Shown one piece after another: positions 45,754 through 54,858 of a stretch of 64,000 nucleotides of DNA (within the stretch, counting starts at the first letter, position 1; each line of letters opens with the position of its first letter). The notes beneath the pieces are model-generated. The model made no database searches, was not told where the DNA came from, and worked only from the letters and a program-made list of their open reading frames with translations. The stretch is from Ardenticatena maritima (GTDB lineage: Bacteria; Chloroflexota; Anaerolineae; Ardenticatenales; Ardenticatenaceae), in contig NZ_LGKN01000004.1 in assembly GCF_001306175.1 (NCBI RefSeq), forward strand, positions 558,001 through 622,000. The letters are read 5' to 3'. Position numbers and translations under genes: made by a program.

Positions 45754-46677
45754 TTATCCTTCTGGCAACGCGCACCGATAGCGCCAGACATGCGTCTCGA
45801 TAAGATCTTCGGCGGTCAGCGTGTCCAGTTGCAAATACCACGCCGCCGTATCCAGCACTGCATCCAGCGGGAGCAGCCCCACCAACTCGCTTCGCTCAAC
45901 CAGCACGCCATAACGCGCGGCTTCGCGCCGTATCATCTCCATCACGCGCGGCAAAGGGGTATGGCGGAAGTCGGTCAAGTTCATTGAGACTTGCGCGCGC
46001 CCATCCACCAACATGCCCAACGCCTGAACACCCCGCAGTCCACCTGAGGAATGGCGCACCGCACGGGCAATTCGTTGGGCAATGCTCACGTCGGATGTCG
46101 TCAAAAAGACGTTCCAGGCAATCAGAAAATCGCGCGCGCCAACCGCTGTTGCGCCCGCCGGTCCCAGCGCCGCTGGTCCAAAATCAGGGGCGCGCGCGGG
46201 GTCGTGCTGAATGGCGTCAACCAAGGCTTCGTAGCCGCCACGGCGGATGTCCGCCAGCCGCCGCCGCTCAGGGCGCTGCGCCGCTGCACCATACAGGTAG
46301 GTGGGGATTCCCACTTCCTCGGCAAGCCGACGCGCCACACGCCGCGCCAGGTGGACGGCGTCGTCGAGCGTTGCCGCTTCCAGCGGGATGAAGGGGATGA
46401 CGTCCGTTGCGCCAATGCGGGGATGTTCGCCCTGGTGCTGGCGCAAATCAATCAGGGCGGCGGCTGTTTTGGCGGCTTGCAGAGCCGCTTCCTCAACCGC
46501 TTCCGGCGTGCCGATAAACGTGATGACCGAGCGATTGTGGTCGGCATCCATGTGCAGATTGAGGACGCGCACCCCCGGCACCGCCGCAATAGCGTTCCAA
46601 ATGGCTTGCACCACTTCCGCCCGGCGTCCTTCGCTGAAATTGGGCACGCACTCGAACAAAGGTGTTGCTTCTGTCAT
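45754..46677 (-). CDS. ftcD: Glutamate formimidoyltransferase
   Basis: FtcD moves the formimino group of formiminoglutamate (from histidine breakdown) to tetrahydrofolate. The 307 residues include FECVPNFSEGRRAEVVQAIW, LNLHMDADHNRSVITFIGTP, EHPRIGATDVIPFIPLEA, VPTYLYGAAAQ-type segments and VQALGMLVDGRAQVSMNLTD. The transferase part is present; there is no fused cyclodeaminase domain as in the mammalian enzyme. The ATG at 46677 follows GGAAGGAAG. Other hut genes are not in the window. Confidence 0.92.
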   Translation of the reverse strand: MTEATPLFECVPNFSEGRRAEVVQAIWNAIAAVPGVRVLNLHMDADHNRSVITFIGTPEAVEEAALQAAKTAAALIDLRQHQGEHPRIGATDVIPFIPLEAATLDDAVHLARRVARRLAEEVGIPTYLYGAAAQRPERRRLADIRRGGYEALVDAIQHDPARAPDFGPAALGPAGATAVGARDFLIAWNVFLTTSDVSIAQRIARAVRHSSGGLRGVQALGMLVDGRAQVSMNLTDFRHTPLPRVMEMIRREAARYGVLVERSELVGLLPLDAVLDTAAWYLQLDTLTAEDLIETHVWRYRCALPEG

Positions 46678-46754
46678 GGCTTCCTTCCTTGCATGATTTT
46701 TCCCTGCATACGCCCTACGCATCGTTGTTGTTGCATGGGCGTTTTTTCATATCA

Positions 46755-46772
46755 TGTAGAAACAAAACTACA
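46755..46772. repeat. Small inverted repeat between divergent ftcD and aminotransferase genes
   Basis: TGTAG-AAACAAAA-CTACA lies 25 bases before the aminotransferase start, in the 119-base divergent region. The arms are only 5 bp, so chance is possible. No clear promoter boxes are seen in this gap. Confidence 0.25.
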
Positions 46773-46796
46773 CATCGCATCAGACGGAGAACGAGA

Positions 46797-47972
46797 ATGA
46801 ACGAGCACTATCTGGCAACGCGCATTCACGGCATGGGGACCACCATTTTCACAGAGATGAGCGCGCTTGCCGCCCAGTATGGGGCGGTCAATTTGGGGCA
46901 AGCCTTCCCGGATTTTGCCGGTTTTGACGTGGCAAAAGAGGCGGCGCGCACCGCCATCGCCAACGACCTGAACCAGTACGCCCCCATGACCGGGCAACCT
47001 GCGTTGCGCCAGGCGCTTGCCGAACATGCGGCGCGTTTCTACAACATGACGATTGACCCCCAAGCCCATATCACCATCACCGCGGGCGCAACCGAGGCGA
47101 TTTTCGCTACACTGCTCGGTCTCGTCAATCCCGGTGATGAAGTGGTACTCTTTGAACCCTTCTACGATTCCTACCGCCCAGCCGTCGAGATGGCGGGCGG
47201 CAACGTGCGGGTGGTGACCCTGCGCCCCCCCACCTTCGCCCCCGACCCTGACGAATTGCGGGCGGCTTTTTCGGCGCGCACCAAAGCCATCGTCGTCAAC
47301 ACGCCCCACAACCCGACGGGGCACGTCTTCACCGAAGAAGAACTGCGCCTCATCGCCGAGTTGTGCCAAGAGCACGATGTTGTCGCCATCACTGATGAAG
47401 TGTATGAGCACATTGTCTTTGAGGGACACCGCCATGTGCGGCTGGCGACCTTGCCCGGTATGTGGGAGCGCACCATCACCATCAGCAGCGCCGGCAAAAC
47501 ATTCAGCCTGACGGGGTGGAAAATCGGCTGGGCAATCGCCCCCGAACACCTCACCGCCGCAGTACGCCGCACGCACCAATTCATCACCTTTGCTGTGGCG
47601 ACACCCCTGCAAGAAGGGATTGCCGCCGCGTTGCGCGAAGCCGAAGCCCGCGGCTACTATGCGCACCTGGTCGCCGATTACACCGCCCGCCGCGATTTCC
47701 TCTGCACCGTCTTGCGCGAGGCGGGGTTGCGCGTTTTCGAGCCGCAAGGCACCTACTTCGTCCTGACGGACATCACGCCACTGGGCTTTGATGATGACGT
47801 TGCCTTTTGCCGCTTCTTGACGACCGAGATTGGCGTTGCGGCCATTCCACCATCCGCGTTTTACGTCAACAAAGAAGAAGGGCGGCGGCTGGCGCGGTTC
47901 ACCTTCTGCAAAACCTGGCAAACCCTGGAAGCCGCCGCCGAACGGCTGCGCAAACTGCGGGAGCGGGTATAG
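46797..47972 (+). CDS. PLP-dependent class I/II aminotransferase
   Basis: The 391-residue fold-type I enzyme has VNLGQAFPDFAGFDVAKEAA, NQYAPMTGQPALRQALAEH, ITAGATEAIFATLLGLVNPG, VVNTPHNPTGHVFTEEE, DEVYEHIVFEGH and the PLP lysine in TISSAGKTFSLTGWKIGW. C-terminal RLARFTFCKTWQTLEAAAER matches kynurenine-aminotransferase/methionine-aminotransferase (YbdL-like) relatives. The exact amino-acid substrate is not certain. The next gene starts two bases after the stop. Confidence 0.9.
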   Translation: MNEHYLATRIHGMGTTIFTEMSALAAQYGAVNLGQAFPDFAGFDVAKEAARTAIANDLNQYAPMTGQPALRQALAEHAARFYNMTIDPQAHITITAGATEAIFATLLGLVNPGDEVVLFEPFYDSYRPAVEMAGGNVRVVTLRPPTFAPDPDELRAAFSARTKAIVVNTPHNPTGHVFTEEELRLIAELCQEHDVVAITDEVYEHIVFEGHRHVRLATLPGMWERTITISSAGKTFSLTGWKIGWAIAPEHLTAAVRRTHQFITFAVATPLQEGIAAALREAEARGYYAHLVADYTARRDFLCTVLREAGLRVFEPQGTYFVLTDITPLGFDDDVAFCRFLTTEIGVAAIPPSAFYVNKEEGRRLARFTFCKTWQTLEAAAERLRKLRERV

Positions 47973-47974
47973 CC

Positions 47975-49582
47975 ATGCGGCGCATTCGCCGACTGGTGCT
48001 TGTTTTCGCTCTCATTGGCGTTCTCGCCACGGGGTGGGCGTTGGTCACCATGCGCCCGCGCCTGAGCACGTTTCTGCGCCACCAAACCGGCGAGGAAGAT
48101 TGGCGCGCCCAAGTGCGTGGGGTTGGGCACTTGCTTAGCGGCATGTTGCGCCCCCAACCAGACGCTGCACCGTATGAACCGGTTGCCCACGCGGGGTTGT
48201 ACCCCTTCGGCGTCAACACCTTTCTGCAAACCGAAGCCGACCCTGGGCGCGTGGAGCGCACGCTGCAGATGATTGAAGAAGCCGGCTTCCGGTGGATTCG
48301 TCAAGAATTCCCGTGGGAAGACCTTGAAATTCACCGCAAAGGCTGGTTTGTGGATTTACGCAATCACGAAATCCGCAACGCCTGGCGCAAATACGATTAC
48401 ATTGTCGAACGCGCCGAGGCGCATAACATCGCCATCATCGCCCGCTTGTCCAACCCGCCGGCATGGAGCCGCGCCGCTGGGAATGAGGTTGGTCCACAAG
48501 CGCCGCCTGACAGGCTGGAAGATTACTGCGATTACGTGCAAGCAGTTGCCGCACGCTACAAAGGGCGCATCCGCTACTACCAGATTTGGAACGAGCCCAA
48601 CATTTTCCCCGAATGGGGCACATACGCCATCAGCCCGGAACAGTACGCCCGCCTGTTGCACACCGGCTACACGTGCATCAAAGCCGTTGACCCCGACGCG
48701 GTGGTGCTGACCGCACCGCTCGCCCCCACTATCGAACTCACGCAACGCGATTTCAACGATTTTCTGTTCCTGCAACGCCTCTACGACGCCGGCGCGGCGC
48801 AATCGTTCGACGTGCTCGCCGTGCAAGATTATGGACTGTGGAGCGGTCCTTATGACCGCCGCATGCGCCCCCGTGTGCTCAACTTCTCGCGCCCCATCTA
48901 CATTCGCGACATCATGCGCCGCAACGGGGACGGGCAAAAAGCCATCTGGTTGAGCGAAATGGGCTGGAACAGTACGCCTGAGGGGATTTTGCCCGTGTTC
49001 GGTCGCACACCGGAAGAAATGCGCGCACGCTACGCGGTGGAAGCGTTCGAGCGCGTCCAGCGCGAATGGCCATGGACCGGCGTCATGACGTATTGGTTTT
49101 TCAAGCAGGCCGATGAGAGCGAAAAAGACCAGCCGCAATACTACTTCCGCCTGGTTGAACCGGATTTTACGCCCACCGCCGCGTATGACGCCATCAAAGC
49201 GTATCTGACCACGCTTCAACCAACCCTCTATCGCGGCTATCATCAAGAAAACCATTGGGCGCTGACGTACAACGGCGAATGGCACACCGTGAACGATGCG
49301 CGCGCCGTGTTGGGCGCTTATCGCCGCGGCGAAGCGGGCGCGACGCTCACGTTTGGCGTGGAAGGGCGGCGTGTGCTTCTCATGGTGCGACCGGAGACGC
49401 AAGCCACCATCGAAATACGCCTTGACAACGGCGAACCACGCCGCATTGACATTCACCCCGCCGGCGCCGACCCATTGCCGATTCTGCTGGCGGACAACCT
49501 GGACGACCACCGCCATACGCTGCACATTTCCGTTGTGAATGGGCAATTGCAGGTGGACGGCGTGCTGGTGTATGCCCCTTGA
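47975..49582 (+). CDS. Membrane-anchored glycoside-hydrolase-like TIM-barrel protein
   Basis: The 535 residues start with one membrane anchor (LVLVFALIGVLATGWALVTM), then an extracellular TIM barrel of the clan A type: GVNTFLQTEADPGRVERTL, IARLSNPPAWSRAAGNEVGP, RYYQIWNEPNIFPEWGTYA (acid/base Glu in NEP) and AIWLSEMGWNSTPEGILP (nucleophile Glu). A beta-sandwich-like C-terminus follows. It resembles GH39/GH5-type proteins found in Chloroflexota; the substrate is unknown. It starts two bases after the aminotransferase gene, so the two are probably coupled. Confidence 0.78.
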   Translation: MRRIRRLVLVFALIGVLATGWALVTMRPRLSTFLRHQTGEEDWRAQVRGVGHLLSGMLRPQPDAAPYEPVAHAGLYPFGVNTFLQTEADPGRVERTLQMIEEAGFRWIRQEFPWEDLEIHRKGWFVDLRNHEIRNAWRKYDYIVERAEAHNIAIIARLSNPPAWSRAAGNEVGPQAPPDRLEDYCDYVQAVAARYKGRIRYYQIWNEPNIFPEWGTYAISPEQYARLLHTGYTCIKAVDPDAVVLTAPLAPTIELTQRDFNDFLFLQRLYDAGAAQSFDVLAVQDYGLWSGPYDRRMRPRVLNFSRPIYIRDIMRRNGDGQKAIWLSEMGWNSTPEGILPVFGRTPEEMRARYAVEAFERVQREWPWTGVMTYWFFKQADESEKDQPQYYFRLVEPDFTPTAAYDAIKAYLTTLQPTLYRGYHQENHWALTYNGEWHTVNDARAVLGAYRRGEAGATLTFGVEGRRVLLMVRPETQATIEIRLDNGEPRRIDIHPAGADPLPILLADNLDDHRHTLHISVVNGQLQVDGVLVYAP

Positions 49583-49599
49583 CACGCAGGTAGGTGCTT

Positions 49600-50880
49600 A
49601 TGACTTTCAAAAAACAGACCACCCCCAATGTGAAGCCCCCCGAACGCACAGGCTACCACGTTTCGTGGGCAAGCGCGGTGCTCTTTTTCGGTATGTTGTT
49701 CGTGGTGGTCGGTGTCCCGCTTATCTGGTTGAATTGGGAGCGCATGCCGGCGCGTGTGCGCTACCTTCCACGCTACATTGAAACCGAGTGGCGCAAACAC
49801 CAGCCGCACCCTGAATTTGTGCCCACACCCGTCCTCGCCGCACTCGTCCAAACACCAGACGCGGCACCGCCGACCGCCACGCCCCCCACACCGCCTCCCC
49901 CCACGCCCAGCGCCGCACACGCCACCCCGACGCCCACCTGGCCGCCGCTCCCCACGCACGTCATGCTGTCGGGTGTGCGCCATGAATACCAGCGCTGGAA
50001 CAACTGCGGACCTGTCACGATTGGCATGGCGCTCAGTTTCTTCGGGCGACCGGATACACAAGACCAAACCGCCCCCTTTCTGAAACCCAACCCCGACGAC
50101 AAAAACGTCAGCCCCGAAGAGTTGGCGGCATACGCCGAGCGGGTGGGATTTGTGGCGCATGTGGGTGTAGCCGGCGACCTTCCTCTGTTGAAACGGCTGC
50201 TCGCCGCGCAATTTCCCGTGATTATCGAAACATGGTTTCTGCCAGAACCGGACGACGGCATGGGGCATTATCGCCTGCTCATCGGCTATGACGACGCCGA
50301 AGGTGTCTTCATCGCCAACGACTCATACAATGGGCCAAACCTGCGCTTGCCCTACGCGGAAACCGACGCGCTCTGGCGCGTCTTCAACCGCACCTACGTG
50401 GTGGTGGCACCGCCGGAGCGCGCCGATGCGTTGCGCGCAGTCCTCGGACCGCTCTCCGATTCGGCGAACATGTGGGCGCACTCGCTCGCTCAGGCAGAAG
50501 CCGCGGTTACCGCCGCGCCCGATGATGCGTTCGCCTGGTTCAACCTGGGCACCAGCCGCTTGCGAACAGGAGACATTGCGGGCGCTGTTGAAGCCTACGA
50601 CCGGGCGCGGGTGCTTGGCTTGCCGTGGCGCATGCTCTGGTATCAATTTGGCCCGTTTGAAGCCTATTATGCCGCGGGGCGCTACGAAGATGTGCTCGCG
50701 CTTGCCGACGCCAACCTGAAAACCAGCAACGACCTCGAAGAATCGTGGTACTGGCGCGGGATGGCGCGTACGGCGCTGGGCGATATTGACGGGGCGCGCG
50801 CCGATTTTGAGCGTGCGCTACGATTGCGTCCCACCTATCACGAAGCCGAGCAGGCCTTGCAACACGTGTCCACACCATGA
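49600..50880 (+). CDS. Membrane-anchored C39-like cysteine peptidase with TPR repeats
   Basis: The 426-residue protein has an N-terminal membrane anchor (AVLFFGMLFVVVGVPLIWL), a Pro/Thr-rich linker (about 80-118), a Peptidase_C39_2-like domain with Cys136 in YQRWNNCGPVTIGMALSFFG and the His/Asp pair in MGHYRLLIGYDDAEGVFI, and then tetratricopeptide repeats (WFNLGTSRLRTGDIAGAVEA, SWYWRGMARTALGDIDGARA). C39 domains process leader peptides or act as extracellular cysteine peptidases. It is third in an aminotransferase/glycosidase operon, after a 17-base gap. Confidence 0.82.
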   Translation: MTFKKQTTPNVKPPERTGYHVSWASAVLFFGMLFVVVGVPLIWLNWERMPARVRYLPRYIETEWRKHQPHPEFVPTPVLAALVQTPDAAPPTATPPTPPPPTPSAAHATPTPTWPPLPTHVMLSGVRHEYQRWNNCGPVTIGMALSFFGRPDTQDQTAPFLKPNPDDKNVSPEELAAYAERVGFVAHVGVAGDLPLLKRLLAAQFPVIIETWFLPEPDDGMGHYRLLIGYDDAEGVFIANDSYNGPNLRLPYAETDALWRVFNRTYVVVAPPERADALRAVLGPLSDSANMWAHSLAQAEAAVTAAPDDAFAWFNLGTSRLRTGDIAGAVEAYDRARVLGLPWRMLWYQFGPFEAYYAAGRYEDVLALADANLKTSNDLEESWYWRGMARTALGDIDGARADFERALRLRPTYHEAEQALQHVSTP

Positions 50881-50918
50881 CAACAAAAAGTTGTCAAATC
50901 GCCACTTTTACGTATCTT
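50878..50918 (+). promoter_or_regulatory. Candidate promoter/operator of the ECF S-T operon
   Basis: TGACAAC-AAAAA-GTTGTCA (50878-50896) is a perfect 7-bp inverted repeat starting in the stop codon of the preceding gene. Its right arm contains TTGTCA (50891-50896), which with a 16-base spacer and TATCTT (50913-50918) could be the promoter. Confidence 0.4.
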
Positions 50919-50974
50919 TGCGCCGCCTCTAACTTTGCTATTTGATCAACTTTCCACAAGAGGGAGGGTCGCAT

Positions 50975-51550
50975 ATGACACGCTTTGATTCGCGCACGCT
51001 GGCTTTGATGGTTGTCGGTGTTGTCATCAACTTTGTCGGTGGGAAACTCATCGCGGCGCTCAAACTGCCACTCTACCTTGACAGCATTGGGACGGTGTTG
51101 ACGGGCGTCCTTGCCGGTCCCATTCCCGGCGCACTGACGGGCGTCATCAACAACGTGTTGCTTGGCGTTCTGGACAGCCCCACGTGGATTCCATTCGCCC
51201 TGACGGCGGCGGCCATTGGTCTGCTGGCGGGCTATTTTGGCGCCAATGGGTGGATGAAATCTCCGGCGCGGGTGGCGCTGGCCGGCCTGATTACGGGTGT
51301 CGTGGCGGCGCTCATCAGCGCCCCGATTGCCACGATTGTCTTTGGCGGCGTCACCGGCGGCGGCACCGATGCGCTGGTGGCGTTCTTCCGCAGCACCGGC
51401 TTGGGGCTCTGGCAATCGGTGATTGGGCAAGGCATTGTGAGCGACCCGCTGGATAAACTCATTACCTACCTGATTGTTTTTGCCATTGTGCGCGCCCTGC
51501 CGCGTCAACAAGTGCTCCAATTCCCACAAGGCGACAAAGTGGTGGACTAA
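50975..51550 (+). CDS. ECF transporter substrate-binding (S) subunit
   Basis: The 191-residue membrane protein has about six helices and the S-component pattern MVVGVVINFVGGKLIAALKL, LPLYLDSIGTVLTGVLAGPI and GALTGVINNVLLGVL. S subunits bind the vitamin or metal, and dock with the T subunit and ATPases. The ligand cannot be read from sequence. The ATG at 50975 follows GAGGGAGGG. The T subunit gene follows after five bases; the ATPases are probably those at 36673-38289. Confidence 0.82.
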   Translation: MTRFDSRTLALMVVGVVINFVGGKLIAALKLPLYLDSIGTVLTGVLAGPIPGALTGVINNVLLGVLDSPTWIPFALTAAAIGLLAGYFGANGWMKSPARVALAGLITGVVAALISAPIATIVFGGVTGGGTDALVAFFRSTGLGLWQSVIGQGIVSDPLDKLITYLIVFAIVRALPRQQVLQFPQGDKVVD

Positions 51551-51555
51551 CCGCA

Positions 51556-52350
51556 ATGCAAACCGGCCTGTACCTACCCGGAAACGGGTTCTTGCACCGC
51601 CTGCACCCGCTTACGAAAGTGAGCGGGTGCCTTGCTCTTCTGGTGCTGGCCGGTTTGCCATGGCAACGCATGCCCCACGCCTGGCTCTGGGCGGTGCTCC
51701 TGTTGGGCATACTGGCACTGGCGGCGCGCACCGACGGCGATATGACGTTTCGCACATGGGCGCGCCGCCTTTTGCTCATCTCAGCCCCCTTCCTGCTTTC
51801 CATGTTCCTCATCAACGGCTTTCTCTGGCCCAACACCACCAACGTTCTGTGGGAATGGGGGCTGCTGCGCCTGAGCGCCGACGGGCTGGCTTTTTCGGCG
51901 GTCATCGCCACACGGTTAGTGCTTGCGGTCGCCGCGTTCTTGCTGCTGTTCCTCACCACGCATCCTGCGGACTTTGTACTGGGGTTGGAGCAACTGGGGC
52001 TTTCGCACGAACTCGCCTACCTGCTGCTTGCGGTGCTTTCGCTTCTGCCGCGCATGTACGACCGCTTGCAAACCATTATGATGGCGCAACAAGCGCGCGG
52101 CTTGCAGACCAGCGGCACGCTCATTCAGCGCATGCGTGCCCTCTTACCGCTGTTCGGGCCGCTGGTCATCAGCGCCCTGCAAGACGTGGAAGAACGCGCC
52201 ATGGCGCTCGAAGCGCGCGCCTTTCGCGCCCCGACACCCAAGACGACGATTCGCACCTTGCACGACACCTCAGCCCAACGTATCGCCCGCTGGGGCATGG
52301 TGCTCGCGGCACTTCTGCTTGTCCTCTTCATGCGTTGGCGTTTCCGCTAA
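51556..52350 (+). CDS. ECF transporter transmembrane (T) subunit
   Basis: The 264 residues have five to six membrane helices and the T-component start GNGFLHRLHPLTKVSGCLAL. The coupling-helix motifs MMAQQARGLQTSGTLI and MALEARAFRAPTPKT (Ala-Arg-Gly and Ala-Arg-Ala signatures that contact the ATPases) are clear. It forms an operon with the S subunit. No terminator follows on the plus strand; the convergent gene's terminator lies between. Confidence 0.88.
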   Translation: MQTGLYLPGNGFLHRLHPLTKVSGCLALLVLAGLPWQRMPHAWLWAVLLLGILALAARTDGDMTFRTWARRLLLISAPFLLSMFLINGFLWPNTTNVLWEWGLLRLSADGLAFSAVIATRLVLAVAAFLLLFLTTHPADFVLGLEQLGLSHELAYLLLAVLSLLPRMYDRLQTIMMAQQARGLQTSGTLIQRMRALLPLFGPLVISALQDVEERAMALEARAFRAPTPKTTIRTLHDTSAQRIARWGMVLAALLLVLFMRWRFR

Positions 52351-52397
52351 AAGACGCACCTTGCCCACAGCCCCCTCACGCCTTGTGGCTTGACAAC

Positions 52398-52420
52398 AAA
52401 AACGGGGGGCGCGCCCCCCG
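52398..52420 (-). terminator. Intrinsic terminator of the Tat-exported protein gene
   Basis: An 18-base perfect palindrome CGGGGGGCGCGCCCCCCG (52403-52420) is followed on the minus strand by TTTTTGTTG. It lies 20 bases after the stop codon. Confidence 0.75.
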
Positions 52421-52439
52421 AAGGCATTGACGGCTCTGC

Positions 52440-53216
52440 TTACCACTCCCAACGCCAGTCTCTCACTTCAACCGCGTGCATGGCACCCGTCCCGGTTTCG
52501 CCGGGGTAGAGGCTAATCACCTCAAATTGCAAACGAGCGGCAATTTCGGTTCCCCACTGTTCGTTTTTGGGTGTAGCGGCGACGGGTAATTCAAACATGT
52601 GCTGATCAATCCGCAAACGAGCGACGCCAGACGGAATATCCAGCCAGTAGCGCACACGGTGCCAGCGGGTATCGGGCGCGAGTGAACCGATAGGCACCCA
52701 CATCCCCCCATTTTCACCCGACCACGCCCGCAATTCGCCAAACGACGGCGACCATGGGTTGATAACCCACTGAAACGCCAGCCCATAGTCCATGCGCGTA
52801 TTGGCGCCGTCCCACACGAACAAGCCGCCCTCGACCGTTTCCCCGTTCATTTCGGGCGCTTCAATTGAAGGCGTGAACGGCAAACGGAACGTGTAGCGGC
52901 ATTCGTGGGCTGCGTGCAGTGTGCGGTCATCCACCACGCGCAAGAAGGTGATGTTATGCGCCATGATGCGGCGGTGGTGGATATTTGCCTGCACAAGCGA
53001 GGAACGGCGCGAGTGCGTGGTGGCGATATCATCCAGGCTGACCGGCGCTTCGCCCGGCGCGGCATACACACCGTCTCCCACAACCACCGACCAACCTTCC
53101 AGTGTTTTGCCATGCAAACGTGATGTGGGACGTGCATCTGCGTTGAATGTTGTCTTCCAGGGCTGTGCAAGCGCCAGAGCGGCAACGGCTTTGAGGAATG
53201 TGCGGCGTGTCAACAT
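52440..53216 (-). CDS. Tat-exported protein of unknown function, beta-sandwich-like
   Basis: The 258-residue product starts with a twin-arginine signal (LTRRTFLKAVAALALAQP), so it is probably exported folded. The mature part is rich in beta strands and tryptophans (GLFVWDGANTRMDYGLAFQW, RWHRVRYWLDIPSGVARLRI, AVEVRDWRWEW), similar in style to concanavalin-like carbohydrate-binding folds. No catalytic motif is recognised. The ATG at 53216 follows GGGGGGAG; a longer in-frame start would put the signal inside the protein. The 147-base gap up to 53363 shows only a weak TTGAAA/TATGGT pair. Confidence 0.7.
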   Translation of the reverse strand: MLTRRTFLKAVAALALAQPWKTTFNADARPTSRLHGKTLEGWSVVVGDGVYAAPGEAPVSLDDIATTHSRRSSLVQANIHHRRIMAHNITFLRVVDDRTLHAAHECRYTFRLPFTPSIEAPEMNGETVEGGLFVWDGANTRMDYGLAFQWVINPWSPSFGELRAWSGENGGMWVPIGSLAPDTRWHRVRYWLDIPSGVARLRIDQHMFELPVAATPKNEQWGTEIAARLQFEVISLYPGETGTGAMHAVEVRDWRWEW

Positions 53217-53363
53217 GGCTCCCCCCCATAAACTCGATACTGTCGGCGATGTCAGGCATGTATACCATACGCCCATCCCCACCATGATTTCAATAAACCA
53301 ATATGGCTATTTTGGGGGGACAAAACTCCTTCACAGAGGGGAAGAATGCATCAACAATCACAA

Positions 53364-54461
53364 TCAGGAAGAGGGAGAAGCCCGCAAGGCGGTCAATTCA
53401 TACACCAAAATAGGCTCACGGCGTTTCTTGACCATGTGTTGCGCAACGAAACGCGCTTCTACCTGTGTGCCCAACAACGCCCACGTGGTATGGCTGGCGT
53501 AAATAGCGCCCGGCGGTGCTTGTGTACACAAGTAAAAGGCGACATTGGTTGTATCACCAATAGTGGCGTATTGATAAAAATCACCGCCCCCCACATATCC
53601 CGCCATAATGCTTCCTGTGTGCAAGCCAAACCCAAAGCGCAATGGCGGCAACCCGCTTTCGGCGATTTGCGCCGCGAACGTTTCCAGCGCCGCGCGCGCC
53701 TTGAATGCTGCACGCGCCGCGCGCAGGGCATGGTCGGACATGGGGTCGGGCACGTTGAACGCAGCCATAATCATGTCGCCGGCATATTGCACAACAGTGC
53801 CCCCCTCGGCACGAATTTCGCGCACCAGGATAGCCCAATGGGCGTTGAGCATGTCGAACAATTCCTCAACCGTGCACGTTTCGGCGACAGCAGTGAAGCC
53901 ACGTGCATCGGCAAAAAACATGGTGGCGGTCTGTTTTTCGCCCACGGGGGCTGGTGTATGTGTGCCTTCGATGAGCGCATCAGCGACTGAGGAAGGCACA
54001 AAACGGCGCAGCACATAATCAAGATGATCACGAGCACGGCGCAATGCCGCGCGTTGCATCATCAATTCATTGCGCTGCTGCCGCCATTCTTGCTCAATGC
54101 GGGCGCGGTCTGTGACATCGTGGAGTGTGACCAGCAAGAGCGGTTCTTCATCAGCCCCCAGGTGGTGCACCGGCTCGATGGTGAGATCAAAAACGCGCCC
54201 ATTGTGCGCCACATAGGGCAAGGTGTAGGGTGTTCCACCTTCTGTTGCCAAACGGAACAAGTGTTGTTCAAGCCCCACCAATACCGGCAACAATTCGGGA
54301 AGCGCTACCTGCTCGACGGATACACACTCATCACCTACCCAGGCGCAAAACGTGGCGTTGGCATGCTGGATACGCAAATGCGCATCAGTCAATGCCAACG
54401 CCAAACGGGGGTGGTGATGAACGATTTGGAGCAAGACATCAGCATAGCGGTAAGCATGCAT
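53364..54461 (-). CDS. PAS-domain class III adenylate/guanylate cyclase
   Basis: Class III cyclases make cAMP or cGMP. The 365-residue protein has an N-terminal PAS/PAC sensor (ALALTDAHLRIQHANATFCAW through TLHDVTDRARIEQEW), a short linker helix and the cyclase domain: TATMFFADARGFTAVAET (first metal Asp), VVQYAGDMIMAAFNVPDP (second metal Asp), RFGFGLHTGSIMAGYVG and ATIGDTTNVAFYL. Both metal aspartates are present. Substrate choice is not certain. It ends the kinase operon. Translation may start at ATG 54461 or, overlapping the receiver gene, at GTG 54476. Confidence 0.85.
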   Translation of the reverse strand: MHAYRYADVLLQIVHHHPRLALALTDAHLRIQHANATFCAWVGDECVSVEQVALPELLPVLVGLEQHLFRLATEGGTPYTLPYVAHNGRVFDLTIEPVHHLGADEEPLLLVTLHDVTDRARIEQEWRQQRNELMMQRAALRRARDHLDYVLRRFVPSSVADALIEGTHTPAPVGEKQTATMFFADARGFTAVAETCTVEELFDMLNAHWAILVREIRAEGGTVVQYAGDMIMAAFNVPDPMSDHALRAARAAFKARAALETFAAQIAESGLPPLRFGFGLHTGSIMAGYVGGGDFYQYATIGDTTNVAFYLCTQAPPGAIYASHTTWALLGTQVEARFVAQHMVKKRREPILVYELTALRASPSS

Positions 54462-54462
54462 C

Positions 54463-54858
54463 TTAGCTATTTGCACCTTCAGGGTCGCTCAACAGGCGCT
54501 CCACCAATGTGACCAGCGAGCTTAATTCAACCGGTTTCACCAAAAAGAAATGGGCGCCCAATTCCTCGGCAAGGTCGGCGTATTGGGATTCAGCGGAGAT
54601 AACGATGATATAGGTGCCTTTTTTGCGCAATTCTTGTGCACGCGCACGCAAAATATCCGTCGAACGCTCACCTTCCAGGCGAATATCGAAGAAGACGACA
54701 TCAAAATGCTCGTTATCAATGAAGCGGTTGGCGTCGGCAAGCGTCGCCGCTTCCCGCACCTCAAATCCAGCGCGGCGCATCGTGCGGGCATAAATAAATC
54801 GCAAGTCTTCATCATCTTCCAGAACAAGAATACGTCGCTTGGGTTGGGTCGCGTTCAT
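54463..54858 (-). CDS. Stand-alone response-regulator receiver protein
   Basis: The 131 residues are a single CheY-like domain: ILVLEDDEDLRFIYARTM (acidic pocket), FDVVFFDIRLEGERSTDI (phospho-acceptor Asp), YIIVISAESQ (Ser) and FFLVKPVELSSLVTLVERLL (Lys-Pro). There is no output domain. The sequence overlaps the preceding kinase by four bases and ends two bases before the cyclase ATG, so it probably relays phosphate between these partners. Confidence 0.9.
   Translation of the reverse strand: MNATQPKRRILVLEDDEDLRFIYARTMRRAGFEVREAATLADANRFIDNEHFDVVFFDIRLEGERSTDILRARAQELRKKGTYIIVISAESQYADLAEELGAHFFLVKPVELSSLVTLVERLLSDPEGANS

Noticed and set aside
44824-46677. Bacteriocin immunity role for the CPBP homologue
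   Set aside because: No bacteriocin or leader-peptide gene is adjacent; the neighbour is ftcD, so the role stays open.
50878-52402. Twelve-base direct repeat TGACAACAAAAA flanking the ECF S-T operon (50878 and 52391)
   Set aside because: Many 12-base matches are expected by chance in 64 kb. The left copy is part of an inverted repeat and the right copy is the tail of a terminator; there is no transposase or target-site pattern.
52403-52420. The 18-base GC palindrome as a recombination or replication site
   Set aside because: It is followed by a T-run in the direction of the adjacent gene and lies 20 bases after its stop, so an intrinsic terminator explains it.
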